Shown here: positions 29,605-41,438 of the stretch, one piece after another
Position numbering within the stretch: the stretch's first letter is position 1
How the letters are laid out: every line of letters begins with the position of its first letter
Assembly (NCBI RefSeq): GCF_002104995.1
Contig: NW_024468260.1
Location: 248,001 to 312,000 of the forward strand
Direction: 5' to 3'
DNA: 64,000 bases
Source: Linderina pennispora
Lineage: Eukaryota > Kickxellomycota > Kickxellomycetes > Kickxellales > Kickxellaceae
Program-made: the position numbers and the translations under genes
The notes under the pieces: generated by a model
The model's input: only the letters and a program-made list of their open reading frames with translations
What the model was told of the DNA's origin: nothing
Databases searched by the model: none

Positions 29605-30892
29605 TTAGAGTCTGTGAATAAAGCTACTAATCATTTCTAATGACTTGGCAGTCTCGGGACGGTATGAGAATATCAGCTGGAAAACATGCGGCATCCCGTC
29701 GTATACGTCGTGCTGAACGATTCCAGGCATATCGGGATTCTGACTCTTGATCTTTTCATACAGGGCAGAATTGTCGCCGTACAAGAATTCACAGCCTCCT
29801 GTCTCTATCAGAGTTGGTGGAAACCCGGCGAACGACCCAAAGATCGGTGATACCAAAGGCGATTCGAGTTCCTTCTTCATCTGCTCGCTCAGTGGCTGTC
29901 CAGGTGCGTACATGATGCGTATCATAGATAAAGGTGATTCAAGGGGATTGACAACAAGAAGGTCAGAGTAGGTGTCTAAACCGTGTGTGCCCTGGTAGTA
30001 CCTGAGGTTTGAAGCGGGCGATAGAAGTACAAGGCCAGCTGGTGATGGTAAATCCATATAGCGAAGCAAATGTGTCAGCGATAGCGACAAGTTCCCACCT
30101 GCACTGTCGCCTGCAACAATAATATCGGCGGGTCTAAATCCTTGCTTAAGCAAGAAACAGTAGGCAATGAGTGTATCGTGTAAATGCGCTGGAAACGCGT
30201 GCTCGGGTGAAAGGCGATAGGCAACGGAGATAACGCGGGTGCTTGCGGCTTGAGAGATCTCACCAGTTAGCTTCCTGTACAAATCGATGGTTCCACTTAT
30301 CCAACCACCGCCATGAAAGTACAGAATGACTTTCTCACCGCTAAATGCAGGCTGGGCATCAAGTAGAGTGCCGATATCATGCACATGGGGCTCGAGCTTC
30401 CGGATAGCAGCATTCCCTAGGATAACCTCATAGTTCAGCATCCGGGGCTCTTGCAGCTCCATGTCGGCCTGCACTAGCGTAGCTAGCTTTGGCCCAGCCA
30501 CGTCAATTGTAGAGAATAAGCTGGTGTCAATGGCGATCTCTTTTGTGTTGATACAGTGTCCACGGCTGAGTCCCTTTTTTCTTGGCCAAGGGGTACTAGT
30601 TGGAAAACCGCTGCGTAGGGCAGCTGCAATGTTTTGAAAGTCGATGGCTTCGATGGAGTCATCGCTTGGGTGGTGAGGAATAGCTGCCATATACATGCGG
30701 GCCACAACATCAATCATCAACTGCACCCAAATGTCCCAGCTTGGATGCCCGCGGCCCCTTACGATAGAACCTATACGCCGATTTCGTAGCAGTGGTGACA
30801 AGCAGGCAGCTCATATGAACTAGTTGCCTGAATGAGAAGGCAGATGCCGTCTGGGCATTCTTTGATCTTGACTGAGCCATGAATAAATCCAT
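29605..30892 (-). CDS. HSL-type alpha/beta hydrolase (esterase/lipase), copy 2
   Basis: Paralogue of the neighbouring hydrolase with the same architecture: HGGGW, nucleophile elbow GDSAGG and the His in DGMPHVF. The catalytic core frame starts at 30801. Homology to copy 1 (FYRKGPRHPSWD) continues upstream in another frame to ATG 30890-30892. One extra base in the CCC at 30748-30750 (minus strand GGG) explains the break; removing it gives 428 residues, divisible by three. ATG 30878-30880 is an alternative start. The N-terminal half diverges from copy 1 while the last third is nearly identical. The upstream gap 30893-31289 holds no recognised gene. Confidence 0.85.
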
Positions 30893-31289
30893 AGAGCCAG
30901 TTAATCTAGGGAACGAGTGGTTATCGGGTATATGGAAAAACAACTTTTCAAAACTATGACTGAAAGGAGGAAGGAAAGCTGGCTGTCTGTCTGGGTCTTT
31001 GTACGTATGCGTTTCGGCCTTGTCTATGGTGAGGCAGGGGGACTCTGGACCCCGAATGTCAACAGAGCCTACACGAAAGTCCACGACAATAACAAAGTAC
31101 AGTGATGTCGATAAAAGAAAGAGCACATGCCAGCGTTGCCTAACCTAGTCTGCTGGTAGAAGGCAGTATATCCTGCAAAACAAACACGTAGCTATATTTG
31201 CGGATACTTTGAAAGTGCCTGCAAGGCGTTGTTATAGGAGACAAGTAGAATGAGTAACACCGGATATAAATTACGAAGCTTCTTGTTAT

Positions 31290-33773
31290 TCAGGCTAGCT
31301 CCAGGACCTTGATGATGCCCTGGCTGTTGGCTGAAAGCACAGTATTCGACCTGTTCTTCCAGCAGACTGCGCTGACAAATAGCGACGGGTCATCTTCAGG
31401 CTGTTCAACGCCAGTGACAGGGTTGCAGTTACCAAACTTGTATACGACAGCAGGCTTGGAGAGATTGCGGTAGTACGAATACATGGTGTTGTTCTCGGAG
31501 CCACACGAGATCCACTCACCGCCGGATGTGGTCAGACCAACAAAGTTCTTTTCGTTGGCGTGGCCAGTGAAGGTGCGTACACACTCTTGCGAGCGCAGGC
31601 TCCACAGCTTCAGCGAGCTATCAGTAGACGCCGATACGATCTCGTCGGGCGACAGGAACCGCGTATACGACACAGCCTTACGGTGGCCACGCAGCACGCA
31701 CAGCGGCTGCTTTGGTGAGCGCAGGTCAAAGCAGTGCACGTTGTGGTCGGCTGAGCCGAAGCTCAGAATGTTGCCATGCAGAGGGTTGAACCGCACACAG
31801 CACACGTTCGCCTTGCCCTCGATGGTCAGCACCGATGCGCGGCGGTTGGTCGCCCATACCTTCACCTTGCCGTCGTCGCTGCCTGAGCACAGCCGCGTTG
31901 GGTCGGTGCGAGAAAAGTCCACGCTCCACGCGCGCTTCTCATGCTCGTCCAGGCTCAGCGTCGGCACGCTCGAGCCGACATCCCACAGCGTCACCGCCCC
32001 GTCGTAGTCCGAGCACGCCAGCTGCGCCTTTATGTACGGGTTGAATGCCAGGCAGCTAATCTTGGACCGGTTTGTGAACTCCACTGACGGATACTGCATC
32101 GCTGTTGGCACAAACGCCGGCTCGTCTGCTGCGTCGCCCTCGCGGTGCCACCACTCCTGCCGCCCACCATGTGCCATGCGCTGCCGCTGGAGCTGCCGCT
32201 GCCGCTGTCGCTGTCTCTGCCGCTGCTGTGCAGTCTGTGCCAGGTCTGTCCAGGTGTCGGCCTGCGAAATGACATTGTTGTAGTCGTAGATCTTGATTTT
32301 CCGTGTCACTCCGGCCACAGCAAACAGCTCGTCATCCTTGTCAAACTCGATGCTGGCCACGATGGCTGTGTTTGCTGTGCTGTCTCCATACCGCAGCGTC
32401 GCCACCGGCTCGAACCGCTCGTACCGCGCAAACGTCGTCAGCGTATCCAGGAACTCGTCCAGCGACTCGTCACCACCCGCCCCGCGCATACGTGAGTCAA
32501 AGTAGAACGCCTCCAAGTCCTCATAGTGCTCCTCCACGCGCCGGTTCTTTGGCCGTGCTGACTCGCCCGCACCTGCCTTGCTGCTGTCCGGCTCCGCCGA
32601 GTCAGTATCGCGTCGCGGTGCGTCGGGGATCAGCGAACCGTCGTCAGCAGTCACCGCGTTAGGTACCGGCACGCCGCTGGCATCGCCTTGCGTACCAGAG
32701 CGCTGCTGCAGAAACTGCGTGCTGCCCTCACCCGTTGGCGCAGCAGACTCTAGCTGTGCTGTCACATGGTCGAGGTCCTCCTCAACAATCAGTAGCTGCT
32801 TGCGCAATACTTCCATCGACGCGACCTTGCGACCGCGAGCCGCCAGCAGAAACTGCCTCATGGTAGCCATCTCAAACTGTCGCTCGTAGCTGCGCAGCGA
32901 CTGCTTTTTTTGCTGCAGCACTGCCAGCAGCGCATCGACATCATCAGGGTCCAGGGGTGAGCCGTTCTCTACCGAGCTGCGCAGCTGCTGCAAAATGTCC
33001 GACGTGCGGTGCAGCGGCGATTGCACCAGCGACCCAGCATCCGCAATGACTTGGTTCAGCGTGAAGTTTGGGAAGATCTGGTCACGCTCCAGCGGCTGTA
33101 GGCATGTAGGGCACATCCGCCGCTCGGTCAGATGCCGCGAGATGCACCGATAGCAGAACGAATGTCCGCATACAGCCATGAATGCCTCCTGGATCGTCTG
33201 CAGGCATATCGGGCATGTACCACCATCCTGCCTATCCATGCTGCGTCCACCTGCCTGCCGCCCGCTCTCTGCGCCAATCGCTGCCAGAAATCCGCTCTCT
33301 CCAGTCGCTGCCCGCCCGCTGCCGCCCCGCCCCGGCGACCCAGGTAGTCTCGGCGCTGTATCAGCCACCGGTGACGCGTGGCCTGAACCGCTGTCGCCCG
33401 ACTCGGTCGACGCATCCGATTGCATCGGCTCGGACTGGAACCCCAGAGGGTGCCGCGCAGGTGTGCCTACGGCGTGGTACTGCGCTGCCCGGGGGATGTT
33501 GGCAAAGTCACCACCCGTTGTGCTCAGCGTCCGTGACGCCGTCGGTGACGTCGGGTATGGTGACGTGCGCGGTGTGTGCGTCCGTGTGTTTGATGTCCGG
33601 ATTGGCAGCTGCGAGGTTTCAGTCAGGTATGTGCTGGTGGAGGCCGGCGGGGTAGACACCGTAGGCGACGGAGACTGCTGTCCACCACCAGCTGTTGCTG
33701 GCGCTGCAGCCGAGGCACTGGCTGTGGTGTTTTCAGTAGCGTTGTTTTCTGGTGCTGTGCTTTCGGTGCTCAT
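31290..33773 (-). CDS. COP1-type RING/coiled-coil/WD40 ubiquitin ligase
   Basis: Start at ATG 33771-33773 (MSTESTAPENN), giving 827 residues. Order: a disordered Ser/Thr/Pro-rich region to about 180; a C3HC4 RING at about 187-226 (CPICLQTIQEAF, CGHSFCYRCI, CPTCLQPL); then FPNFTLNQVIAD as in COP1; a coiled coil; and a C-terminal WD40 domain from about 480 with KIKIYDYNNVI, ISCLAFNPYIKAQLACSDYDG, AWSVDFSRTDPTRLCSGSDDG and a terminal ANSQGIIKVLELA. A Gln/Arg repeat (RQRQRQRQRQ) lies in a blade insertion. COP1 ubiquitinates transcription factors for degradation in plants and animals and is lost from the main yeasts. Single exon, intact frame. Confidence 0.92.
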   Translation of the reverse strand: MSTESTAPENNATENTTASASAAAPATAGGGQQSPSPTVSTPPASTSTYLTETSQLPIRTSNTRTHTPRTSPYPTSPTASRTLSTTGGDFANIPRAAQYHAVGTPARHPLGFQSEPMQSDASTESGDSGSGHASPVADTAPRLPGSPGRGGSGRAATGESGFLAAIGAESGRQAGGRSMDRQDGGTCPICLQTIQEAFMAVCGHSFCYRCISRHLTERRMCPTCLQPLERDQIFPNFTLNQVIADAGSLVQSPLHRTSDILQQLRSSVENGSPLDPDDVDALLAVLQQKKQSLRSYERQFEMATMRQFLLAARGRKVASMEVLRKQLLIVEEDLDHVTAQLESAAPTGEGSTQFLQQRSGTQGDASGVPVPNAVTADDGSLIPDAPRRDTDSAEPDSSKAGAGESARPKNRRVEEHYEDLEAFYFDSRMRGAGGDESLDEFLDTLTTFARYERFEPVATLRYGDSTANTAIVASIEFDKDDELFAVAGVTRKIKIYDYNNVISQADTWTDLAQTAQQRQRQRQRQRQLQRQRMAHGGRQEWWHREGDAADEPAFVPTAMQYPSVEFTNRSKISCLAFNPYIKAQLACSDYDGAVTLWDVGSSVPTLSLDEHEKRAWSVDFSRTDPTRLCSGSDDGKVKVWATNRRASVLTIEGKANVCCVRFNPLHGNILSFGSADHNVHCFDLRSPKQPLCVLRGHRKAVSYTRFLSPDEIVSASTDSSLKLWSLRSQECVRTFTGHANEKNFVGLTTSGGEWISCGSENNTMYSYYRNLSKPAVVYKFGNCNPVTGVEQPEDDPSLFVSAVCWKNRSNTVLSANSQGIIKVLELA

Positions 33774-34204
33774 GATTAAATGTGTCTGTGGTGGAATGAA
33801 AATGAAAATATGAAGAAACCTGCCGCAAAGAGTATCAAGAAGTAAAGGAGAGCGGCAATAGTAGCCCAAAATCGACACCACGACTGGCTAATGAAGCCAG
33901 AGCCGAGCCGAGCCGCCGGGTTCCTGGAAGCGGGGCATAGCCTGGCCACAATCACGTGAGCACCACTGCTAGCACGATGGCCCAAGCAAGGATTTTTTGT
34001 TGACAGAATAACTTTTGGTTCCTTAACCTTTCCATCAAACGCTTTTTTTGTTCATCTGAGACGGATTGTCGTGGTGCAGTTTAATTTTCTTCTTCGGTCG
34101 TAGTCGTTCAGAGGAGAAAATCAGTTTAGTCGAGTACACAAGAGAGCTTGAACCTTTTTGAATCCAGCAGACGCTTTACCCTCCCTGATTTTAACCCATC
34201 TACA

Positions 34205-34870
34205 ATGGCTGGCGGCAGATTCTCCGTATTGTGCTACAAGTGTGGCAAGCCTGGTCACTTTAGCCGGGATTGTGAGGAGGCCGAGGGGCTCTGCTACAAC
34301 TGCGGACAGCCCGGTCATGTTGCGCAGGAGTGCCCGGAGCCGCGCAGCGACGCACTGCGCGAGTGCTTCAACTGCGGCGAGCAGGGCCATCTGTCGAAGG
34401 AGTGCCCGGAGCCGCGCAAGCCGCGTGCCGAGTCGCGCGAGCCACGTAAGTGCTTCACGTGCGGCAAGCTTGGCCACTACGCGCGCAACTGCCCGGAGAA
34501 GGAGGGCGACGAGCCGGCGGAGCGTGCACCAATCAGCCAGCGCGTGGGCGGCGCAGTGCGGGCCAAGAAGACCGTGATCTGCCATGTCTGCAAGGGGCCG
34601 AACCACTACGCCAAGGACTGCACGCTGGATCCGAAGCGCTGCTACACCTGCAATGGCGTCGGCCATCTGGCCAGGGATTGCCCGCAGGGGCGTGAGCCGC
34701 GGGCTGCGTTCTCGGACCGCAGGTGCTACAACTGCCAGCAGTCGGGCCATCTGGCCAGGGACTGCCCCGAGCCGTATGATGGCGACCGGCGCGTCGGCGA
34801 CCGCAAGTGCTTCCGCTGCGGAGAGCCCGGCCACTTTGCCAGGGAGTGCCCGAACTCGGACGAGGAGTAG
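34205..34870 (+). CDS. CCHC zinc-knuckle protein (CNBP/Gis2/Byr3-like), eight knuckles
   Basis: Start ATG 34205-34207 ([14 protein letters not shown]). The 221 residues carry eight CX2CX4HX4C knuckles, from [14 protein letters not shown] to [14 protein letters not shown], separated by short Arg/Pro/Glu linkers. The fifth ([14 protein letters not shown]) is the most divergent and follows a longer linker (about residues 103-122). CNBP/Gis2 proteins bind single-stranded G-rich nucleic acids and associate with mRNA and ribosomes. Animal CNBP and yeast Gis2 have seven, so eight is slightly more than usual. Intact frame, strong GC-rich codon use compatible with high expression. Confidence 0.9.
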   Translation: MAGGRFSVLCYKCGKPGHFSRDCEEAEGLCYNCGQPGHVAQECPEPRSDALRECFNCGEQGHLSKECPEPRKPRAESREPRKCFTCGKLGHYARNCPEKEGDEPAERAPISQRVGGAVRAKKTVICHVCKGPNHYAKDCTLDPKRCYTCNGVGHLARDCPQGREPRAAFSDRRCYNCQQSGHLARDCPEPYDGDRRVGDRKCFRCGEPGHFARECPNSDEE

Positions 34871-36629
34871 GCGGGGTGCGTGGCTATTTGCTGGGCGCCT
34901 TTTTAATCCATGTTTAGCCGATAATATATGGATCAAGTGAGAATCACTCGGCAGTGCCGCTTACCTGGCTCGGCGGCCGTTTGTGGACTATATGCATCAT
35001 ACTGTATCCCGTGCTGGAGGCGGCTTCTGAATACATGGCGGCCTACATGATACGCTTTCCGTTGGGGGGTGCAGGCGGCAGTGTGAGAGTGAACACAGGA
35101 AATTCTGCTGCAGTATTGGCTGCTGCTCACAATGTTTCGGTACGCTGATGTCGCTCCAGTGTGGAAACTCAGACAAGGCTGGTGAAAATCATCTGCATAG
35201 GTCATGCATGTCTCGATGACAACCTCCCTCCTGTCGCACGGCAACAAGCCCCCTTGCCCCTCCTATCTACTGCGAGGAATAGAGCCCCAGTTCTGTATTG
35301 TCCCGTTACCTGGCCTACGCCTTGTCTCCCGCTGTTTCCACCGTGCGAGTCACTCCGAAATCGGCTCTGCCAGCTTCGCTCCATGCATTTGCAGCGACGT
35401 ATGCATGCACCCTGGTTATAAGACAAACGGGTGTATGCACCACAGAGTGCTGTTGCGGAAGCAGCGGCCTTCTATTCGTTCTGCTTCGCCTCCTCTTGGT
35501 CGTTCAGCACACGCACGGAGTGCCAATGTACGTGGTGCCGATCGCTGCAACACGCAGCACATATATATGCACGTCAGACAATAGTCCATGGCGAAGGAGG
35601 AAGGAGGACGCGGATCAGGGCGTGGTTTTCTTCAGCCCTTTTTGAGCAAAAGAAAAAGTAATTTGCAGAATAGCACGCACCAACAAATCCCCCTGTCTCA
35701 ACCGCCCCTCAATCGGCACCCTCAATGTCACCTGCTGGCCGTATGTCACGTTGGCATAAACTCCAAAAAAGGAAATGACATATGCACCATTTTCTTATAC
35801 GTGTCGCCGAGTGAGAATTCCGTGCGAGTGCTCTCCCAGCCATACAGTTCTCTTTTAATTTTAGCAGCTCTACAAAGGCAAGCGTGAACGGAAAATCGTG
35901 CTGGAATTGCTTCCTCTCCTCTTCCCTTTGCAACGACGCTGCTACCACACGTCCCAGCCATCACAGAAAAGCGGGCTTTTTGTCTTGGTCCATTGTCCTT
36001 GTCACGCCATGCATCCCATTGGTCCCTTCTCCCCACTTGATAACACCGGCCGTAGTCTGAAAACGTTCTAATTCGCTTTCAGCCTTGCGTCCTGGTGGTT
36101 TGTTTCGTGGCGAGGAATTCCTCACCTCTTTGCTCGGTCAACCGAGGGTGCATGGCACGATGCATGCTGGCAAAGGGCCGTATAATGGCACTTTTGGGGG
36201 CGGTGCTTTGTCGATGGCCTATGAAGTTTTACAAGAGGCATGCAAATGGAGTGACAGAATCTCCGAGTGGGAAAAACTGTGGCCGGGTGTACCCGGATAT
36301 GACGGGCATGCGAGGAGCCTAACCTGCGTTTTATAAAAATAACAGTGCTCAAACGATCTGCTGGGATTCGTTCCTTTCCGGCAAGGACTCTGCAGGATCT
36401 GGCACTACCTGTAGGTCATACATAAGCAGAAAAACGCTGGTATGGTTCAGTGGATGGTGCCTTTCAGAAAGGACATCTCGGAGCGGTGACGTTGAAGGAC
36501 TTCAGGCCATAGAGTCATTGTACACACCCCCTCCCCTTCAAGTGAACAGAATGGGTACTTAAATAGAGCATTGGAAGAGATAGACAATATTCACAAAAAA
36601 CTACTACATGGGAGTAAGTGGGAGACGAC
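34871..36629. other. Gene-free stretch downstream of the zinc-knuckle gene
   Basis: About 1.75 kb without a convincing coding or RNA gene. Short open frames overlap on all six frames and lack features. TATA-like sequences occur at about 35,415 and 36,334, so short unannotated transcripts cannot be excluded. Confidence 0.35.
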
Positions 36630-38091
36630 TTACTCCATCTCCTTATCCTGGTCGTCCTGCTCAGCGTTATCGACCGCCATGGTCTCAGCAGCAGGCTCGG
36701 CAACCTTGCTGGAGCTGGCGACAGCCGCGGCATTAGCAGTGGCTGTCGCAGCAGCCAGCAGTGCTGCGTTTTTCTCAGCGGCCTCCGCCTTGAGCTTAGC
36801 GGCCATGATCTTGCCCTTGAGGTTGCAGAGCCAGCGCTGGCGGCACTGCAGGTTGGTGCGGCCCGGCACCATCTTGGAGACCTTCACCCACTGGCGCTCG
36901 TCTCCCCACTTCTCGACGGCCTTCTTGAGCAGCTCGTCCTCCTCAGGCTGCCATCTGTTGGCGGGGCCACGGGAGCGCTTGCCGTGGTAGAAGTTCATGA
37001 CGCCGTCCTGCTTCTGCGGCGCCTCTTCTGGGTAGTATGAGGGTGGGTAGGGGTGCGTCATGTTTCCGGTGTTCAGCGGGGCAAACACATACCTCTCCTG
37101 CGGGACATTCACGCTCGTATGGAACGCCATCACCGACTCTTGCCCATGAACCATCTGGTGCATGGTCGGGTGCTGCATATACGGGTGGATGCGTGATGGC
37201 TGGGCGTAGTGGGCCGAGTGTCGCTGGTGGAGGTCGATGGGGATTTCACGCACATCGGCCTGGTGGTGTGGAAGCGGCGCTCTTGTCAGCGTGTGCATAG
37301 GCTGCATCTGGGGAGGCATCTGCATCTGGTGGGGTGGCATTTGGTACTGGGGCGGTACCATCTGGTGCTGGTGCGGCACCTGGTACGGTGACACCTGACG
37401 CGGCTTGCACCTGGTGTGTCTGGTAAGTGAGGCGCATAGGGGTCAGGGCTGCTGACAGGCGCCTATGCCAACCGGAGAGCTGTTATGCGACATGGGAGGA
37501 GAGGGCTGGCAGGCGTACGGCGACCGTGGCGACACTATTCCCTGCTGCTGGTAGCCATAGTCTGGTGCCTTGCCTTTCGGGCCACGGATGCTGAGCTGGT
37601 TGAATTGCGGGCCGAGGGTGTCGGTGGGCGACAGAGAGAGTTCTGGGCTCGGCAGCTGCTTGACCGGCGACAGCTTGTAGCCGCTGCGCCTGGACATCTC
37701 GGCCTGCTTCTCCTGCTCCCCCTTCTCCTGCTCCCCTTGCTCCTTCCTGCCATTGAGCAAGAACTCCACCGAGATGCGGTTGAGATCCGCTTTGTGGCTT
37801 AGCTTCTCCTCCACCGTCTTCATCACATCCTGCCGCGTCTCCGCCGGGCGGAACTGGTGGTGGGGCTGGGGGACAGGCGACAGGGCAGACGCGTGCTGGT
37901 GGTAGGTGGGGCGACCGCCCAATCACAGGCTGGCCTTCATTTCCCGCTCCTGGCGCATGAGTATACATGCTGCTATTGTGGACAACTTGGGTGTTGGCAA
38001 GATGAACGCCTGGCTGGCCACCACCGCCATTGTTGATGGTGCCACTGCGGCAATAAGAATTGCGCACGAAGGATGCGACGAGCTTGGGCAT
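36630..38091 (-). CDS. Single-repeat Myb/SANT-domain protein with Pro/Gln/His-rich N-terminus
   Basis: ATG 38089-38091 (MPKLVASFVRNSYCR) begins a protein rich in Pro, Gln, His and Ser, with a Glu/Gln/Lys repeat (KEQGEQEKGEQEKQ). It ends with one Myb repeat: NRWQPEEDELLKKAVEKWG, WVKVSKMVPGRTNLQCRQRW, then an Ala-rich tail and an acidic C-terminus. The reading frame breaks near 37918-37920 (one extra base) and two or three times at 37380-37450. The simplest repair is four single-base insertions in total, giving about 485 residues. Myb proteins of this kind bind DNA, and the conserved Trp residues support that. Whether it is a transcription factor or an snRNA-activating type cannot be told. Confidence 0.7.
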
Positions 38092-41000
38092 TGTGACGAT
38101 GAAGAAAAAAGGAAACCCCGAGATTCGTGAAAAGGGATAGAATCCGAAAGTTTAAATAAACGCTGGAAAATCAAGTCAGAAATGTAGTCTGCCAAGCTGG
38201 CAAAAAAGTAGACGACAGCGCTGGGCCGCGAATGTTGGCTTGCGAGTGCGCTGGAGAGGATATCCTCAAGGAGAAATGCTATCGAAATATATATACCTAC
38301 GCTACTTGGAGAGGCTATAGCGGAGCTAAAGATTAGGAGACAGAATAGCAAATGCCAGAGTGCCACCAGTATATGAGAAAAGTACAAGCTAGAAGGGTGC
38401 GTTGGCAAGAATAGTTACAAGAGAGTTGTGAAGAAATATAAAAGTAACTGTAGCTAAAAGAGGGTGCGAAGAAAAAAAAAAGACGAGAGGGAGGTGAAGA
38501 ACAAGCAGCAGAAGGGTGGGCAATGAAAGGAGTTTAAGAGAGCGACTAGTGGGGAGGGAGCTGTCAATTACAAGTGTAGCAAGAATGGGAGACTTGCAGG
38601 ACAAAAAACTGGGCATCCATCCGACCATGTATTTATAATTTTTGTGTAAATAGGCAAAATAGCAGCCGATGGGCACAGGCGCGGGGTGGGAGAGGATTAC
38701 TTTACACATCATTTGATGCGCGCGCGCCAGATGGCACGGAAACCAACGGTTTTTTTCGCTCTCAGAACAGGCCAAGTCGCTGAAACAAAAAAGCGTGAAT
38801 TCGCGACGCATTCTTCTTTCTTTTTTCGCTAAAGGCCAGGAAGGCCGCGTCAGACAAAACGACTCAGCGTGTCCCGATTTGGAGCGCAACAGGAGAGAAA
38901 AATACGGCCATGGGCGTCCTCAGCGCCAATTAGAAAAATGCTACGCTGATTTGGTGCCTGAGCAATGCTCTCCAACATTTCCTCAACCCGCCCCGCCAAC
39001 CACCCCTAGGTGCGATTTCTGGTTATGTTGTGCCCTGGATGCTCAAAATAAACAAAAAACAGGCAAGGGGGTGGTCGCGAGGGGCCATGGGGGAGGGTTA
39101 TGTGCCGCTGCCTGGTCGATTTGCCCCTACTTTTTTTCGCTGTCGCCAAAAAAACGGATACGCGCATTTACATTGGCTTGTTCACAACCCCGATAGCGGG
39201 GATACACTACATATCACCCACAAGATAGAGCAACAGAAATCTATTGGGCATTCTGACCAGCGTTGCTGCGGTGCAGAAAACCAACCCAGCCATCACTGCT
39301 TTTTGTTTTGCTCATGGCCACATTGCATGTGAGTCCATCGATTAGCGTGCAGAAATTGCTGATTGCTTATCTACCAGGTTTTACACAAAAATGGTTTTAT
39401 TAAAAACAGGACACCGAAAAAGAAGTGGGAAAAGAGGGCTTGTAAAAGCGAGTTCACAAGGGAGGGGGTGGTGTTGCGGAAATTGTACGCGGCGAGATAA
39501 AAGGAGGAAAATGTAGCCACACGGCGACACGGCGCAATTTCCCACTGTTTAGGTCACAACATCCCCTATATCTCCAGTGTGCCCAAACACACCAGCACAA
39601 AAGAGAGAAAAAAAGGAAGGATGGCATTTAATTTATGTACGACTGCATATGGGACCTTGTTTTCACCCTCCCCAGGATGTAGCCAGTGGAGCGAACGCCT
39701 GCTCCGCCTTTTTCTTCGGTCGCCTCACATGAGCAAATGGCACATGGATTGTGTGGTTCGCCTTGCTGGGAGGCGAAAGAGACGGGTGCGGATTGCTGCA
39801 GGCCAATTTTCCTTTCGCTCTGTTGACATGCCACACAACTTCGGCGTTTTCCGATATGGCAAACTCCCACAGATGGATTTAGCACAGGCACAATTGGCTA
39901 GACATATGCTAGAGAGATGCCGCTGCCGAATGTACTTGATTTTTTCACACTCGGCGAATGAGCGCACGCGGCGAGAAAAAGCAATGGCGCTGGGGTTTCT
40001 TTTAGCGACAGTCATAGGAGGTGCATATTCGGCGGCGTGCATACGATGACGTTGCATTTAGGAAGTGATAGTATTTGACATAGGCGGATTAGATCATATT
40101 AGTTCATGTATTGGATCTTGGGCGCTGGCTAAAAAAACTGGAATTCGGGCATTGAATATTTTGGTCGATTTTCAGAAAATCCAGCCAGATCACCGAGGCT
40201 TCACTCTTGCGGACAGACATTTCTGCTAGATCCAATTACGTACAGATATGGTGCGTATCACATGAAGTCATGTAACCTGGACAAGCACCATCCACACCCC
40301 CAAAAGTGCTCTGTGGACCGGACAGCGGCCGTTTCATCAAGCGCAAGGACGTAACCGAGCGAATTGATAACAACAAGAGTTGTTTACCTGTAGCCGGTGG
40401 ATCTCGGGGCTGGCTATATGTGGCGAGGATTGTGCATAAAAGGAAAAGGTAATAAATCAGACAAACAGTGACCTACATGGCAACTGTCGTGTAACCTTCC
40501 CGAAGCAGTATTAGTATTCGGGTCGATCGCAGTAATCACAGAACCCAACAGCTCAAAAACTATAGAAAAAGGAACATGTAAACACGACATATAATGTCAA
40601 GGAGCAGATATTGGGGGAATGGCTGAATGCATGCATTGTCATTTGCAGCTGTTGCGGAGTGTGGAGAAAGGATGCGGAGTGTATAATTATGTTCTAAAAA
40701 TGTCACAGTATTTAGGTCTGAGCAAGTAGCCATATCGAGGAGGCATTGTTTACAGTGATCTTCCTTGCTAGGTGTCAATGCGGTTGCACGGGGAAACAAA
40801 ACTGCAGCGATGGCGTGAAAAAGGCATCGGCTCAGTTGTTTTTGGAGCTAGAACAGCTCCTGGTAATGGACTCGATTGAGGCGCCGATATCTGAAAAGCG
40901 CCCGGTGGCGAGGGGGCACAACCGGCTTCCAAGAGGCGAAAAGGTGAATGGCCGCTTAAGCTCTGGGCAATGGCATTTGATTGTTGGTGCAGAGTCGGGT

Positions 41001-41438
41001 TTGGCCAACAGTGCAGTGGGATGGGGAGGAATCGGCGTGTGGGCACCAAAAAGAAACCATACGAGGCCATGTAAGGCAACGATATACGGCCACTATTTCC
41101 TCCCATTGACACAAAGGCATTGGCGAAGCGCGACAAAAAACAGGCCATGTTGATGCTGCGCAACTCGAATGGAAGCAAAACAAAAGAAGGGGATTAGAAT
41201 GACGTTTCGGGCAAACGTATAGTGTTGGGCGAGGAATGGCTCAAGTGTCAAAGCGTCAACAATAAACTCACTATTTCAAGAGAGCCAAGAAAATGGCTAG
41301 GAGTGTGGCAGCAGGCTTTCCGCTGACCTTGGCTTTTCTTCTCTGCAACTCATATTATTATCATAAATATTTTTTTTCTTAATCCTTAGAAATTGCATCT
41401 AGACGATTTGAGGCAGCATATAATACTTGTATTCTTGA
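38092..41438. other. Long gene-free stretch with repeated AGCGAAAAAA motifs
   Basis: More than 3.3 kb without a recognisable gene. Three copies of the decamer AGCGAAAAAA (as TTTTTTCGCT on the plus strand) lie at 38751-38760, 38821-38830 and about 39132-39141, roughly 660-1050 bases upstream of the Myb-gene start. Other parts are poly-purine (38,450-38,530) or low complexity. The longest open frames (for example 39579-40049 plus, 38889-38389 minus) show no codon bias, domain or signal peptide that I trust. Confidence 0.4.

Noticed and set aside
38389-40049. Open frames at 38389-38889 (minus) and 39579-40049 (plus)
   Set aside because: No domain, signal peptide or consistent codon use; repetitive or AT-rich composition.
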